Source of the DNA: Capsicum annuum
Taxonomy: Eukaryota > Streptophyta > Magnoliopsida > Solanales > Solanaceae
NCBI RefSeq assembly: GCF_002878395.1
Contig: NW_025841638.1
Location: 186,001-250,000, forward strand
Length of the DNA stretch: 64,000 bases
Direction of reading: 5' to 3'
Shown here: in pieces, positions 34,291 to 44,474 of the stretch
Layout: every line of letters starts with the position of its first letter
Numbering within the stretch: the first letter of the stretch is position 1
Program-made: the position numbers and the translations under genes
The notes under the pieces: model-generated
The model's database searches: none
Seen by the model: the letters and a program-made list of their open reading frames with translations, nothing else
Told to the model about the DNA's origin: nothing

Positions 34291-35294
34291 AGTTCTTTAA
34301 GGATTATGATATGAGTCTTTATTATCATCCAGGTAAGGCTAGTGTGGTTTCTAATTCTCTTATTAGGTTGTCCATAGGGAGCATATCTCATGTGGAAAAG
34401 GAATAGTGGAGATTGGTGAAGGACATTCTCCAACTTAATAATCTTGGAGTTCATTTTTTGGATTCTGAGAATTATGGTGTGATTGTACAAGAACTACTAA
34501 AGACATCTCTGGGTGCTGCAGGTGAAGGTAGAAACTTAAGGCCTAGTGGGTTCACTCAAGAGATTGAGTTGCCCATGATAAAGTGAGAGGTTACCAATAT
34601 GGATTTCGTTATAAGTCTTCCGTGGTCTCGCTGCCAGTTTGATTCATTTTGCATCATCTTTGATAGGAGGACTAAGTCTTCTCATTTCTTTCCTGTGATA
34701 AGTACCTACTCTAGGGAAGATTATTCTAAGCTTTTCATTCAATCGATCATCAAGTTCTTGGTGCTCCATTTTTCGTCAGTTTTGCTTGAGGTACATAATT
34801 CTCTTCTAATTTTTTGCATTTATTTTAGAGAGGTTGATGGACTAAGGTGAACCTCAACACCACATTCCACTATCAGACGAATGGATAAGTAGAGAGGACT
34901 ATTCAAACTTTGAAGGATATGCAACAGGCCTATGTGGTTGATTTTAGAGGTAGCTAGGTTTATCACTTGCGTCTCATTGAGTTCGCTTATAATAATAGTT
35001 ACTACTCAAGTATTCAGATGGCTCCATTTAAGGCTCTCTATGTGTAGGTCTCCTTTTGTTTGGTTTGAAATTATTGAAACTAGGTTGTTTGTTCGTGATT
35101 TAGTTCACCAAGATATGGAGAAGGTAAAGGTAATCAGGGATAGGCTTAGGACTAGTCAGAGTAACCAAAGTTCATATGTGGATGTGAGATGAAAAGATTT
35201 GGAGTTTGATGTTGGTAATTGGGTGTTCTTAAAGGTATCTCCCATGAAGGAAGTGATATAATTTGGAAAGAAGGGAAAGCTCAATCCCTGTTAT
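34291..35294 (+). pseudogene. RE4 integrase remnant (up to the RE6 insertion)
   Basis: After the YHPGKASVV linker, the H2C2 zinc finger appears to be deleted near 34520. An open frame from 34599 begins MDFVISLPWSRCQFDSFCII and has DRRTKSSHFFPV and TYSREDY. Later pieces show NTTFHYQTNG-like and FKALY. The C-terminal part reads LEFDVGNWVFLKVSPMKEV, then FGKKGKLNP, and stops at 35294, where RE6 starts with TGTAACACCCC. The missing C-terminus resumes at 41676. Confidence 0.82.
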
Positions 35295-38067
35295 TGTAAC
35301 ACCCCAAATATGGTACCCATAATGGCACGCGGTGCTCATGACCTCGAAGGACCACAAGCTAACCCATTACTGATATCTGTAACTGACCACTGCATAACAT
35401 TTTGTATAAATGTGGAATAAAAGGCTAAAAGGCCATAAGGTTCAAAAATTTTAAAAAACATAACATCTGAATAATACGGTATCACCAAACCAAAACTGAA
35501 ATAATAGTCTTAACATGCAAGTCTGAACGCCTCTATACTGTCTAAAAATTGTGAGTTGATAGGACATGTCACCAACTAAATCCATACTACTGAAATAATG
35601 AAGTAATAAAATAATCATGTTATCCTCGAATGGTGAGGACTCACTGCTAGTCTGGCTGCTGAACGTCTAAACTACTAAGGATGCTCTAGAGATCGTGCTT
35701 CTGAACCTATGGTATAAAACACCATAGCGCAAATATGTCAGTATGATTGAATGTACTAGTATACAAGTGAGGTAGGCTGAATGCAAGGGGTTTATACGCA
35801 TGAATAATACTAACTGACTGAATAACATAAACGTGAGAATACATGCATAAATATGTGAACTGTGACTAAGATCATGACATCACTGAATATGAATACTGAT
35901 AACATATATTTCATATGACTGATATACGATTATCTTAATGACTGTGTCAGATAGTCCTGCTTCGGATGGAACTAGCTGAGTTTTGTACTAAAATGGGTGA
36001 GTGTATATGACAGTCCTGAATTCTATAAAACTATCTGAGTTCCATTATTAAAATTGAGACTGAGACTGTAACTATGGGAAGTAGTCATTTAACCGACATG
36101 CCCTAAATAAGATAATAAAATTGAGTTGAGGTCCAATCTGTAACCCCAATTGGAAGGGTGTCAATGCCGCGCCACTAGTAAGGACAAGCTGCGAGAAATC
36201 CCTCATCTAATAAGTACTCTAAGGAGAATGGTGGGACCCTTATATAACAGGTTAAGACACCTCATCTACCCTCAACTAGCAGGTTTGATTTCTTAACCTA
36301 CGTCGGCTACGTAGTTCTATAGTGCAAGGATTAATTCTAAGAATCACACCCTCTAATAATAGGTGAGTTCCCATCCTTGGGCTCACTCGTGCAGAATCCT
36401 CCTCCCATCTGAATAAACACTGAACATGTTAACAAAACTGACTAGACTGAGTTCACTTAGTTCCGTTGACTGGCGGAATATTACTGAGATCTGATAACTG
36501 ACTAAGATTAATGAGATTAGTCAGTTTTCCTAAGTCATAAGAATAACTGAATTCTACTGAACATGGCTTGACTAAGAGTATCTTGAAAACTGACACTAGC
36601 TCTAGGCACACATCTAAATTATCGGGTGCAAATACCCCCAGGACATGATAACATGAAACTGATAAGACATGACACTTCTGGACACATGACCATAGTCAAT
36701 AATTTATTGTACAATCGTTGGGGATTTTCATGAGGCACTTGATTATCATGGCTTTGTGCATGAATAGGAATTCATATAAACATGTCAAAATTTCATAGGA
36801 TAATCTCATGAACTATCCATCAAACAATTTCAATGCATAACAATAACATGAAAGTCATTTTAAACATAAGGCTAAAGCCCACGTTCATCAATTTGGTCAT
36901 AATCGAGTCCTAAAGGATGATTCTTTTTCTCTTGGGCATTTTATCAAACACATTGCATTCATTAACTTGTACATGAATGGGGATTTCATACTATCATACT
37001 ATAATGGCACTTTTTCCTTCACATAGGCATTTAATCAAACACATGAGGAGCATAATTTTGTTATACCATCATTAACGCATCTAATTATCATGGTCTCATA
37101 AATAAATTTCTAATTTGAAGTTTTTATCCTTAATATTATGAAAATTATCACACACTAGGATAAGTCATTGGAACATGTAATTTAAAATATGAATCAAAAC
37201 CCCACAACAACATGGACATGAATTTCAATTCAATAAATCATGAACATTCATAAATACACAATCTTGGATTTTTAAAATAGATTTTTGAGCTTCAAGGGTG
37301 AAATAAACCCATGAATCAACTGAATCTTGAAGGAGGTTAAATTTTCTTGAAGGTTCTTGAATGGTGATGTTTCGATTGTTAAGTTTCTTGGAGAAGGGTT
37401 TGAATATTGTTCTTGGGTTTTGATATTGAAAAAAACCTTAATTTTGAAATTATGAATGAATAAGGATTTATGTGTATTGATTTGATGTAATTGGGGGTTA
37501 AAAAGGGTGGCAAAAGACCTAAAAAGCCCTTTAAAACATCGTTTCAGCCTTGTTTCGGACCAAGTTGATGGTCTGGGTGATGGAACGTCACTCTAGTGAC
37601 TGACCATCACTCCAATCGTAATTTTTGGACCAGAAAACGGCCTTAATACCTTAGTTGAAATGGCCAGAGCGACAGTCCATCCCTGACTTGACGGTTCATT
37701 AGCTTGCTCGTCGCTCCTGGGCAGTTCGGACAGCTCTCAGTAAAATGGCCATAACTTTTTACTCTGATACTGGATTTTGGAGAAATTGGTATTGTTGGAA
37801 AGCTAATTCAATTATATATCTGTTGATATTCATGGGATAAAAAATACATCATCGAATGGGAGATATAATCATTTAAAGTTGACTATGACAATATTCTTCT
37901 CGAGAATTCAATCAATAAGGTATATTTTGATTCGTCTATTAGCTAAGACGTATTTGAGGCCTTAATATACATCTAAATTGATAATAAAACTACCTAAAAA
38001 CTATAATTTATTTCTCATAAGCTTGAAGCATAGTTCTACTATCGGTTGGGATTCTCGAGGTATTACA
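35295..38067 (-). repeat. RE6 3' LTR (2773 bp)
   Basis: Plus-strand ends are TGTAACACCCCAAATATGG and CTCGAGGTATTACA. Its left 100 bases are the reverse complement of the end of the RE5 LTR, proving the same superfamily in opposite orientation. Internal features are the hairpin (35621-35644), repeated AGTCCTG words (35955-36010), the CACTAGTAAGGAC box near 36172, and two copies of the ~91-bp GC-rich repeat (from about 37575 and 37666). Confidence 0.9.
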
Positions 38068-38103
38068 ATATCTCCCCCTTGGGAACATTCATCCTAGAAT
38101 GGG
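38068..38103 (-). promoter_or_regulatory. RE6 polypurine tract with CATTC-N6-GAATG inverted repeat
   Basis: On the minus strand CATTCTAGGATGAATG precedes AAGGGGGAGATAT, which abuts the LTR start TGTAATACC. The inverted repeat arms CATTC and GAATG are perfect here. The tract is the primer site for plus-strand synthesis. Confidence 0.8.
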
Positions 38104-38340
38104 TCTGGCTAAGCTGAGATTCATGTTGATCATGCATATCTGATGTATGGTTTTATGACTGAGCTAATACATCAAATAATGACTGAGAGTACTAATAAGC
38201 TGATCACATATTTCTGATGCGTGAATACATGACTGAACTGACTTATGAACATGTGACTGCACATGTAAGGTTAAAGACACTAAGTTTGAAACGGAAAATG
38301 ATCATAGTTTGTAACTTAAATTTGAACCATAAGCTGAATG
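38104..38340. other. RE6 untranslated spacer between pol and polypurine tract
   Basis: Low-complexity run rich in ACTGA/CATGACTG words, equivalent to the spacer at 28650-28975 in RE5. No coding signal is visible. Confidence 0.6.
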
Positions 38341-38830
38341 AACTTGAGGAAAGCTATTACCTTGGGCTTGGTCTGAATTAGCGGAGAAGAGGTAAGGATA
38401 CTTGGTCCGCATGTCTGCTTCTGTTTCCCAAGTAGCTCCCTCAACGGACTGATTCTTCCAAAGAACTTTAACTAGATGGAATTCTTTGTTCCTCAGTCTT
38501 TGAATATAATAGTCAAGAATTTCAACTGGAATTTTTTGATATAAGAGACTGTTCTAAATATCTATGCCCTCAATATGGACTGCAACTACTAAATCACCTA
38601 TGCGCTTCTTTAGAAAGCGGACATAAAAGAGTGGATGAACTGAAGCTAGATCTGAAGGCAATTCGAGCTCATAAGATACTTTTCCTAAGCCACTGAGAAT
38701 TTTGAAGGGACCGGCATATCATGGACTAAGTTTTCCATTCTTGCCGAATCTCTTTATTCCCTTCATGGGAGAGATTTTCAAAATACAAAAAAAATTTTGA
38801 TCTCAACTCGAGATTCTTTATTGAACATGC
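38341..38830 (-). pseudogene. RE6 integrase C-terminus and chromodomain-type tail
   Basis: The minus strand reads ISPMKGI, FGKNGKLSP, a GPFKILSGLGKVSYELELPS block (GPY/F module), and KKRIGDLV. NSLLYQKIPVEILDYYIQRL follows, then NKEFHLVKVLWKNQ, SVEGATWETEADMRTKYPYL and F. The tail is well preserved and its wording is closest to that of RE5, supporting a shared family. Upstream of it (to the right) the coding sequence breaks off at about 38830. Confidence 0.85.
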
Positions 38831-40544
38831 ATGATTAGGAACATGAGAACATGACTAAGTCTATAATATTTGACATGTACTGAATATCATGAAATAAATA
38901 GATCCATTGAGTACATGGCTTACAGTTGAGATTGGAGATAGAGGGTAAACATATGGGTACCCACTACTCCAAAATAGGTTTGTTAAGTGAAGAGAGAGTG
39001 GCATTTTTATGTCATGAAAGTTCGGAGGATTATAATGTATCTCCCCCTTGGGACACTATGTCATTTGAAAAATGCTGGGCTGATTTTTTTCTGAGCTATG
39101 AGGAAACTGAGGTGATGCAAAAAACAACTACAAACTGAATCATAACTGAATATCTGGATTCTGAAACTAAGGCATGATATATGAGTTGATCTGGATACAC
39201 AACTACCTAGTTGATCCATCTTTGAATAGTTACATTCATGTGACTTTGAATAGTGCGACTAGATGGAAAAATGGGAATCCACACCATACGAACTTGTTCG
39301 TTTAACTGCTAAACTAAATTGATTGCTCTGCAGACTAACTCATACTGAAAACTTATACTCGACTTAAGTATTTCTATGATACTCTCTCTATAGTATTCTA
39401 GTGACTGTAGAGAGAAAGGAAATCTTGGCCTGGTCTGAGCAGGACATATGAATAGGGATCACCATATAGCTAGGATTCTTGTATTAAGAGGCAATGCTTA
39501 TGAAACATCATCAAAAATAGAGTGACTAAGTCTTATGCACTGTATCTAAAATTTTCAAGCTTACATATATCCCTCGAATACTCCTTTCTCTATACTTTCT
39601 GTATTACTACAACACATCACTTGAGACTACTAAAAATATTCACATGGGTGCTGAGCACAAATGTATAAACATACTAACTTATCTTATTAACTGCATAACT
39701 AATAGTTGAATATTCGGCATGTAAGACTGAACTGTACTTAGTCTGAATAACTGGACTGAAACTATAGAGCATTATGCTTATAAAGTAATAATTAACTGGG
39801 TAACATGAGATAACTAAGCATGAATGAATGAAAATTATATTATCTTAAGGATGTAAGACCAAGCGTATAACATGATTCAGAAACATTCTATAAACTGAGG
39901 TACTGAAATACTAATAACTGAATAACTAATAACAGTATTCTATGGTCAAGAAAACCTAGATGTGGACTGAGTTTCTAATTCGATTACTGAATTAGAGCTG
40001 ACACTGTAACTAGGACTACAACTGGACTCAAGCAAGAACTAAATACCGGGTTCTTATAGCCAAATACCGATAACTAGGATTTTAGACTATTACTAAATTC
40101 TGATGGCTAAGTAACTAATAGCTAAAATGCATAGTTCTGCAGGACTATCTAAGTCATTTACTGAATATTGATGACTAAACTGATACTTTAACTAAGGCTT
40201 GAGGGATAGAGTATCGACACCACAGATTTTACCAAGTGATCTAAACTGAGGGTATACGTGGCATAATCTTAGTTTGGCTGATCATTAGAAGTGGATCATG
40301 AGTCATGTGGGTTGAGCATACTGTAAAGCATGACATGAGTCCATGAGTGATGAGCTGCATTATTTGATTCTGAAGTTTCTATACTCATAGGACATGATTC
40401 ATAACACGGAGTAAATTGGAACTCCATATACTAGGAACTATGAGCGTACATGATTTTCACTAACGTACACGAATATGAGCGATGATTATAGAGATTACAT
40501 ATAGGACATGAATAGATATCATGATAACTAATGGGTTTTGAGGG
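38831..40544. other. Non-coding DNA replacing the middle of RE6 pol
   Basis: No integrase core, RNase H or RT motif can be found here on either strand. The composition (ACTGAAT, CTAACTG words) resembles the 3' untranslated spacers of these elements. At 39040-39055 there is a second TCTCCCCCTTGGGA, a polypurine-tract-like word in minus orientation with TATAATG beside it. It suggests a remnant of another 3' end, captured by recombination or insertion. The open frame 38926-39138 has no family resemblance. Confidence 0.5.
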
Positions 40545-40930
40545 TCTGTAACACTTTTCTGAGATGGTTTGCATGATCACACTCACTGCGGAATTTGACA
40601 AGAATATCATCTATGAAGACTATGACGAACATATCCAAGACCAAAGAACATAACTAAGAATTTGAAATGACAATACCAAGTTCTGAAAGCTATTTTTGGA
40701 ATATAACATTCACTGAGTTTTGATAATGCCATTCTGTATGGCAGAATATATATAGGCTAAGTATCTGGAAGAAGGTCAATGTTGAAGTCTATTTCCTTCT
40801 CAGGTGGAACTCCGGGAAGATCTTCAGGAAAGATATCTAAATATTCACTCTCAACTGGAACTGACTCAATACTGGGAGTTTTGCAACTAGATTCCTTAAC
40901 TCAAACAAGATGATAAACATATCCCTTAGA
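40545..40930 (-). pseudogene. RE6 reverse transcriptase remnant with internal deletions
   Basis: On the minus strand: YLDIFPEDLPGVPPEKEIDF, NIDLLPDT, PYRMALSKL. It then jumps to [19 protein letters not shown] and then [14 protein letters not shown] with [13 protein letters not shown]. The finger/palm stretch between the two joins is missing, and the sequence ends right after the FIDD catalytic box. The metal-binding aspartates are kept, but the domain is far too short to work. Confidence 0.82.
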
Positions 40931-41172
40931 TATCATTTTCCTAGCGCATAGGTTGGAAATAACCTGACCTCTGAATGCTGAAATACTACCCTTCCACTTA
41001 AAGACAGGTCCATTTGGAACTGAAATTGGACAACTTTATTTGTGCATTCGACTATGGCATGGAGGGAATGAAGCCACTCCATGCAGAGAATGAAATAAAA
41101 ATTAATCATCTCTAATTCTACTAAGTATACTGAAGTCACCTTCTGAGATACCATCACCGGACAGTTCCTGTA
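40931..41172 (-). pseudogene. RE6 aspartic protease C-terminal remnant
   Basis: An open minus-strand frame has VYRNCPVMVSQKVTSVYLVE, LEMINFYFILCMEWLHSLHA (the family's NFDVILGMDWLHSCHA block, altered), and TNKVVQFQFQM. The active-site DSG segment is missing because the protease is fused directly to LTR sequence at about 41172. Confidence 0.78.
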
Positions 41173-41675
41173 TACTCGTCTGGGTGATGGACCGTCACTC
41201 TGGTGACTAGCCATGACTACAACCATCATTTTTGGGCTATAAAAAAACCTTATTTCCTAATTTATGATGGCCATATCGATGGTATACTATTGTTTTGATG
41301 GTCCATCAGCTTGCCCATCGCCTTTGGGCAGTTCAGACAACTCTCAGTAAAATGGCCATAACTTTTTACTTTGATATTGGATATTGGTGAAATTGATTTT
41401 GTTGGAAATATAATTCAATTATATATATATTGGTGGGTCATAACTTCATAAATTCTTTGTAGAACGGGAGATATGATCATTTGAATTTGACTATGATAAT
41501 ATTCTTCTCAAGAATTCAATCAGTAAGGGATGTTTTGATTCGTCTAATAGCTAGGACATCTTTGAGGCCTTAATATACATATAAATTGATCATAAAACTA
41601 TCAAACCACTATAATTTATTTCTCAGGATCTTGAAGTATGGTTCTACTATTAGTTGGGATTCTCGAGGTATTACA
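41173..41675 (-). repeat. RE6 5' LTR remnant (about 500 bp)
   Basis: It parallels 37565-38067 closely: TCTGGGTGATGG-ACCGTCACTC, GGGCAGTTC-GACA, TCTCAGTAAAATGGCCATAA, and the end GGATTCTCGAGGTATTACA. Only the outer end of the 5' LTR survives, the rest being deleted up to the protease. Confidence 0.85.
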
Positions 41676-42035
41676 TGTTTTCCTGTATCTGATTTTGAGA
41701 AGAGTTGGGAATGTTGCCTATGAACTAGAATTGCCTGAAACTTTGGGTTCTACCTATAGAGAGTTAAAGATATGTGTTGGTGATCCTTCATTGGTTCTAC
41801 CGATAGAGAGTTTTGGTGTGATGGATTCTTTGTCTTAAGAGGAAGTTCAGATTGAGACTTTTGATAGACATGTTCATAGGTTGAGGACCAAGAATCTGGC
41901 TTCGGTAAATGTTTTTTGGTTAAACTAAAATATAGAAGAAGCTACTTAGGATCCTGAAGAGGATATGAATTCTAAGTACCCATTTTTATTCCATGTGTCC
42001 GACGAAAGTTCTTAAGGTATGAATTTTGTTTCCTC
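41676..42035 (+). pseudogene. RE4 integrase C-terminus and chromodomain tail (after RE6 insertion)
   Basis: Reading resumes with ILRRVGNVAYELELPETLGS, then CVGDPSLVLPIESFGVMDSL and EEVQIETFDRHVHRLRTKNL. The tail ASVNVFWLN, EEAT, DPEEDMNSKYPFLFHV follows and then stops. This is the GPY/F module and chromodomain-type tail that belongs with the integrase ending at 35294. Several stops occur (for example TAG for W in the EATW motif). Confidence 0.85.
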
Positions 42036-42130
42036 CTATTTCTTTCTAAGTTGGTTATTTGATTTTTATTCATTCCTTTTATTCTACTACTGAAAGTGCC
42101 TAACTCATCATTCGGCAGACAAATGATTCT

Positions 42131-42139
42131 AAGGGGGAT
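42131..42139 (+). promoter_or_regulatory. RE4 polypurine tract
   Basis: AAGGGGGAT directly before the presumed LTR start TATAGAATC at 42142. Upstream, CATTCGGCAGACAAATG (from about 42109) is a decayed version of the CATTC-GAATG inverted repeat. Confidence 0.7.
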
Positions 42140-42141
42140 AA

Positions 42142-44277
42142 TATAGAATCATTAAAATTCCCATCATTTTATTTTTTACCTCCCTGTGTCTAACACATTG
42201 TTTTTTTCCTTAAATTGTGTTTAGATATATTAATAGGGTGTCTTCTAAGTGTTTTGAAATTTTTGGAAGGGGTTCAAGGTCATTATGAAATTCTGAGGCA
42301 GTAAGCCTTCACGTTTTTGGCATGCCACAAAAGTGAGACACTGAAATAGCACCATGTCACGGAGGATAATCTCTGGGATAAGCATCATGGCACAGATGAT
42401 AGCCTCTGCAATAAGGCCATCCCACGCTTATGTTTTAAATTCGTGTGATTTTTGTTTATTCACTTAGGATGAGAGGGTTTTGGGTGTTTTCACCTATGTA
42501 TGACCCTTACAAATAAAGTAGACTTATTTCACTAGTTTTTATAAGATAAATTTCTCCCATTCACTCTCAAACTCAAAACCTATGAAAAACTCAAGGGTTT
42601 CATATAGGATTCATCTTTCAAGTTCTAAGATCCAAAATGCTTCAAAATTCTTGTGTGTTTAAGGCATGTATTTCTTCCCTAAAACATAATTTTCTAAAAG
42701 TATGTATTTAATTCTTATCCATGTGGTTTAAATTATTAGTGTTCGAATGGGGGTTGAGGTTTTTGGAATGTTTATTTCATAAATTGAAGTATCGTTATTT
42801 TTAATTGATTGTTTATTCTATAATTTCATCATTTTGAACTATTCAAAAGCATGGGTGTTATAATTAGAATGGGGAACATTAGTTTCTTCAAACTTGATAG
42901 TTTTAATGATTTTTAATTGATTTTAACCTCAACTCAGTCAATGAAATATGATTTGAGAAATGGATATAAGTATAAATTACTTCACTTGTGAAACTTGCAT
43001 TGCATAAAAGGTTAATGGAATATAAATTGTCTTTAGAGAGGCTTTAGTGGCCTTGGATTGATTTTGAATTTGAATTTTGCAGTCTAGTTGGTTAAATGGG
43101 TTCAGTCCCAATTGGATATATATTTAGGAATCCTATTGGCTCATGGGTTAGTGTCCCAGTTGGCCAAATGGGTTGTAATCCTATTGGCTGATGGGTTAGA
43201 GTCCTTGTTAGCTAAATGTGTTGTATTCCTATAGACAAATGGCTTAGAGTCCTAATTTGCTCAGTAGTTTTCTTTGGCATAATGACAGTGGCTGCAAGCT
43301 TATTTTTTTGGTATGAAGATACCATTTGGAAAATGCCTTAGACGATGACTCTTTGCTTAATGGTTAGGTATGTGCATAAACATTTTAATTGGGCTTAAAA
43401 GGAGGTTTTGTAGCTAATTCTAAAGGTGGAGGTCCTGAGGGATTGATACTAGAAACTCACGTTTGTCAGCGTGAGGGTTGGTTTTGATTATTATATGCTT
43501 GTTTCACACTTCATAAATGTATTATAGCTGGAGTAGGGTCGTGGATTCCCTGGCTTCTATCATATCTCTGATTCATGGAACTAACATGCATTGTCGCCCA
43601 TCCCGCAGAGAGGCTGGACATATATTTCCCTTGGGTGCTTTTATGACAGTTTAAGCTATAAAGTTCAGTCTAATGCTTTAACTCTCACGCTAAACCTTTT
43701 TCCCTATCCCAGCAACATATATCTGTATATGTATGCGATTGTGTGTATGTGGTTTTGTATAATTTTTTAATGATTTTATAATGACATTATTTTATCTGTA
43801 TCTAATGAGTTATATGCTAGTACTCAGCCCACTAACCGTCCCACGACGTTGTATCCCCACGCGATGCAGGGTCTGAAGACACTTCTATTTTCTTGCGCAT
43901 TGATAGGTGAGTCCTTGAGTGTTCTTGAGTCATCTTGAAGTGGTGAGCCTCCTTCATCCAGAAGTCCTATTACTTATTTGTTTAGCTTATGTGCCACAAA
44001 ATTTCTTTGGACTCCTTTTTGGCTTTAGTCAGGGGCACGCCTCGACTTAGGTTGTTTTTTTGGATATTAGAGGTTTTGTGGAATACTATGGATAGGGATA
44101 CTCATTGGATTCTTAGCTCCTTTTTGAGATAATTGCTTTTCTTTTTGGTGAATATTTAGATTGCTTTTGCTGTCAAATATGTATTGTGTTCTATTTGACT
44201 AGACAAATCTTGTGCCTTCTGGACCTCGATAGATTTGAGATACCTGTCACAGTCATACCCTGGTTTGGGTCGTGACA
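42142..44277 (+). repeat. RE4 3' LTR (about 2.1 kb)
   Basis: It starts after the polypurine tract and ends CCCTGGTTTGGGTCGTGACA, matching the 5' LTR end at 22891. It contains a GC-richer U3 with ATGGCACAGATGATAGCC near 42390, a leader AAAACCTATGAAAAACTC near 42570, and the 27-bp minisatellite (43090-43262). The CGTCGCCCATCCCGC block follows near 43590. The TG start is mutated to TA. Confidence 0.8.
43090..43262. repeat. ~27-bp minisatellite in RE4 3' LTR
   Basis: Copies of GTCCCAGTTGGCCAAATGGG and ATCCTATTGGCTGATGGGTT alternate about every 27 bases. This is the counterpart of 21700-21895. Confidence 0.8.
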
Positions 44278-44474
44278 AAAGAATATATACAATGTTAAAG
44301 GGGAATGAACTGTTCGCATTGGTCAGCCATGAAGGACCACTGTAGAGCATATTCTACTATTTTATTGTTGCTGCTAAACAATATATGACAATTGGCATAT
44401 AAAACAAATTTGTAGAACTGCATATTAGGACACCAATTGAAATAACTGGTCGTTCAACCAGGTTTGTTAATGTT
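44278..44474. other. ~200-bp unassigned spacer between RE4 and RE7
   Basis: It follows the RE4 3' LTR end and precedes the truncated RE7 LTR. No similarity to other parts of the window and no motif is seen. It may be part of the original insertion site. Confidence 0.4.

Larger units (their letters stand above)
35295..41675 (-). mobile_element. RE6: minus-strand Ty3/gypsy element inserted in RE4 integrase
   Basis: The left LTR (35295-38067, 2773 bases) is the complete 3' LTR of a minus-oriented element. The polypurine tract lies to its right, then the chromodomain tail. The RT and protease follow farther right, then only about 500 bases of the 5' LTR (41173-41675). The flanks TGTTA(T) and TGTTT are compatible with a 5-bp target duplication carrying one change. 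The RE4 reading GKKGKLNP ... ILRRVGNVAYELELP is restored across it. Much of the middle and of the 5' LTR is deleted. Confidence 0.85.
21481..44277 (+). mobile_element. RE4: host element split by two later insertions (RE5, RE6)
   Basis: A truncated 5' LTR, a PBS and the beginning of gag lie at 21481-23425. Gag resumes at 31594 and continues through protease, RT, RNase H and integrase to 35294. The integrase tail and 3' LTR follow at 41676-44277. Removing RE5 (8168 bases) and RE6 (6381 bases) leaves 8248 bases, a normal size for a chromovirus. The protein similarity continues across both interruptions at the right place. It is the oldest layer in this part of the window. Confidence 0.85.

Noticed and set aside
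38926..39138. 70-codon open frame in the middle of RE6
   Set aside because: It crosses a polypurine-like word on the opposite strand and has no resemblance to gag, pol or a cellular protein that I know.
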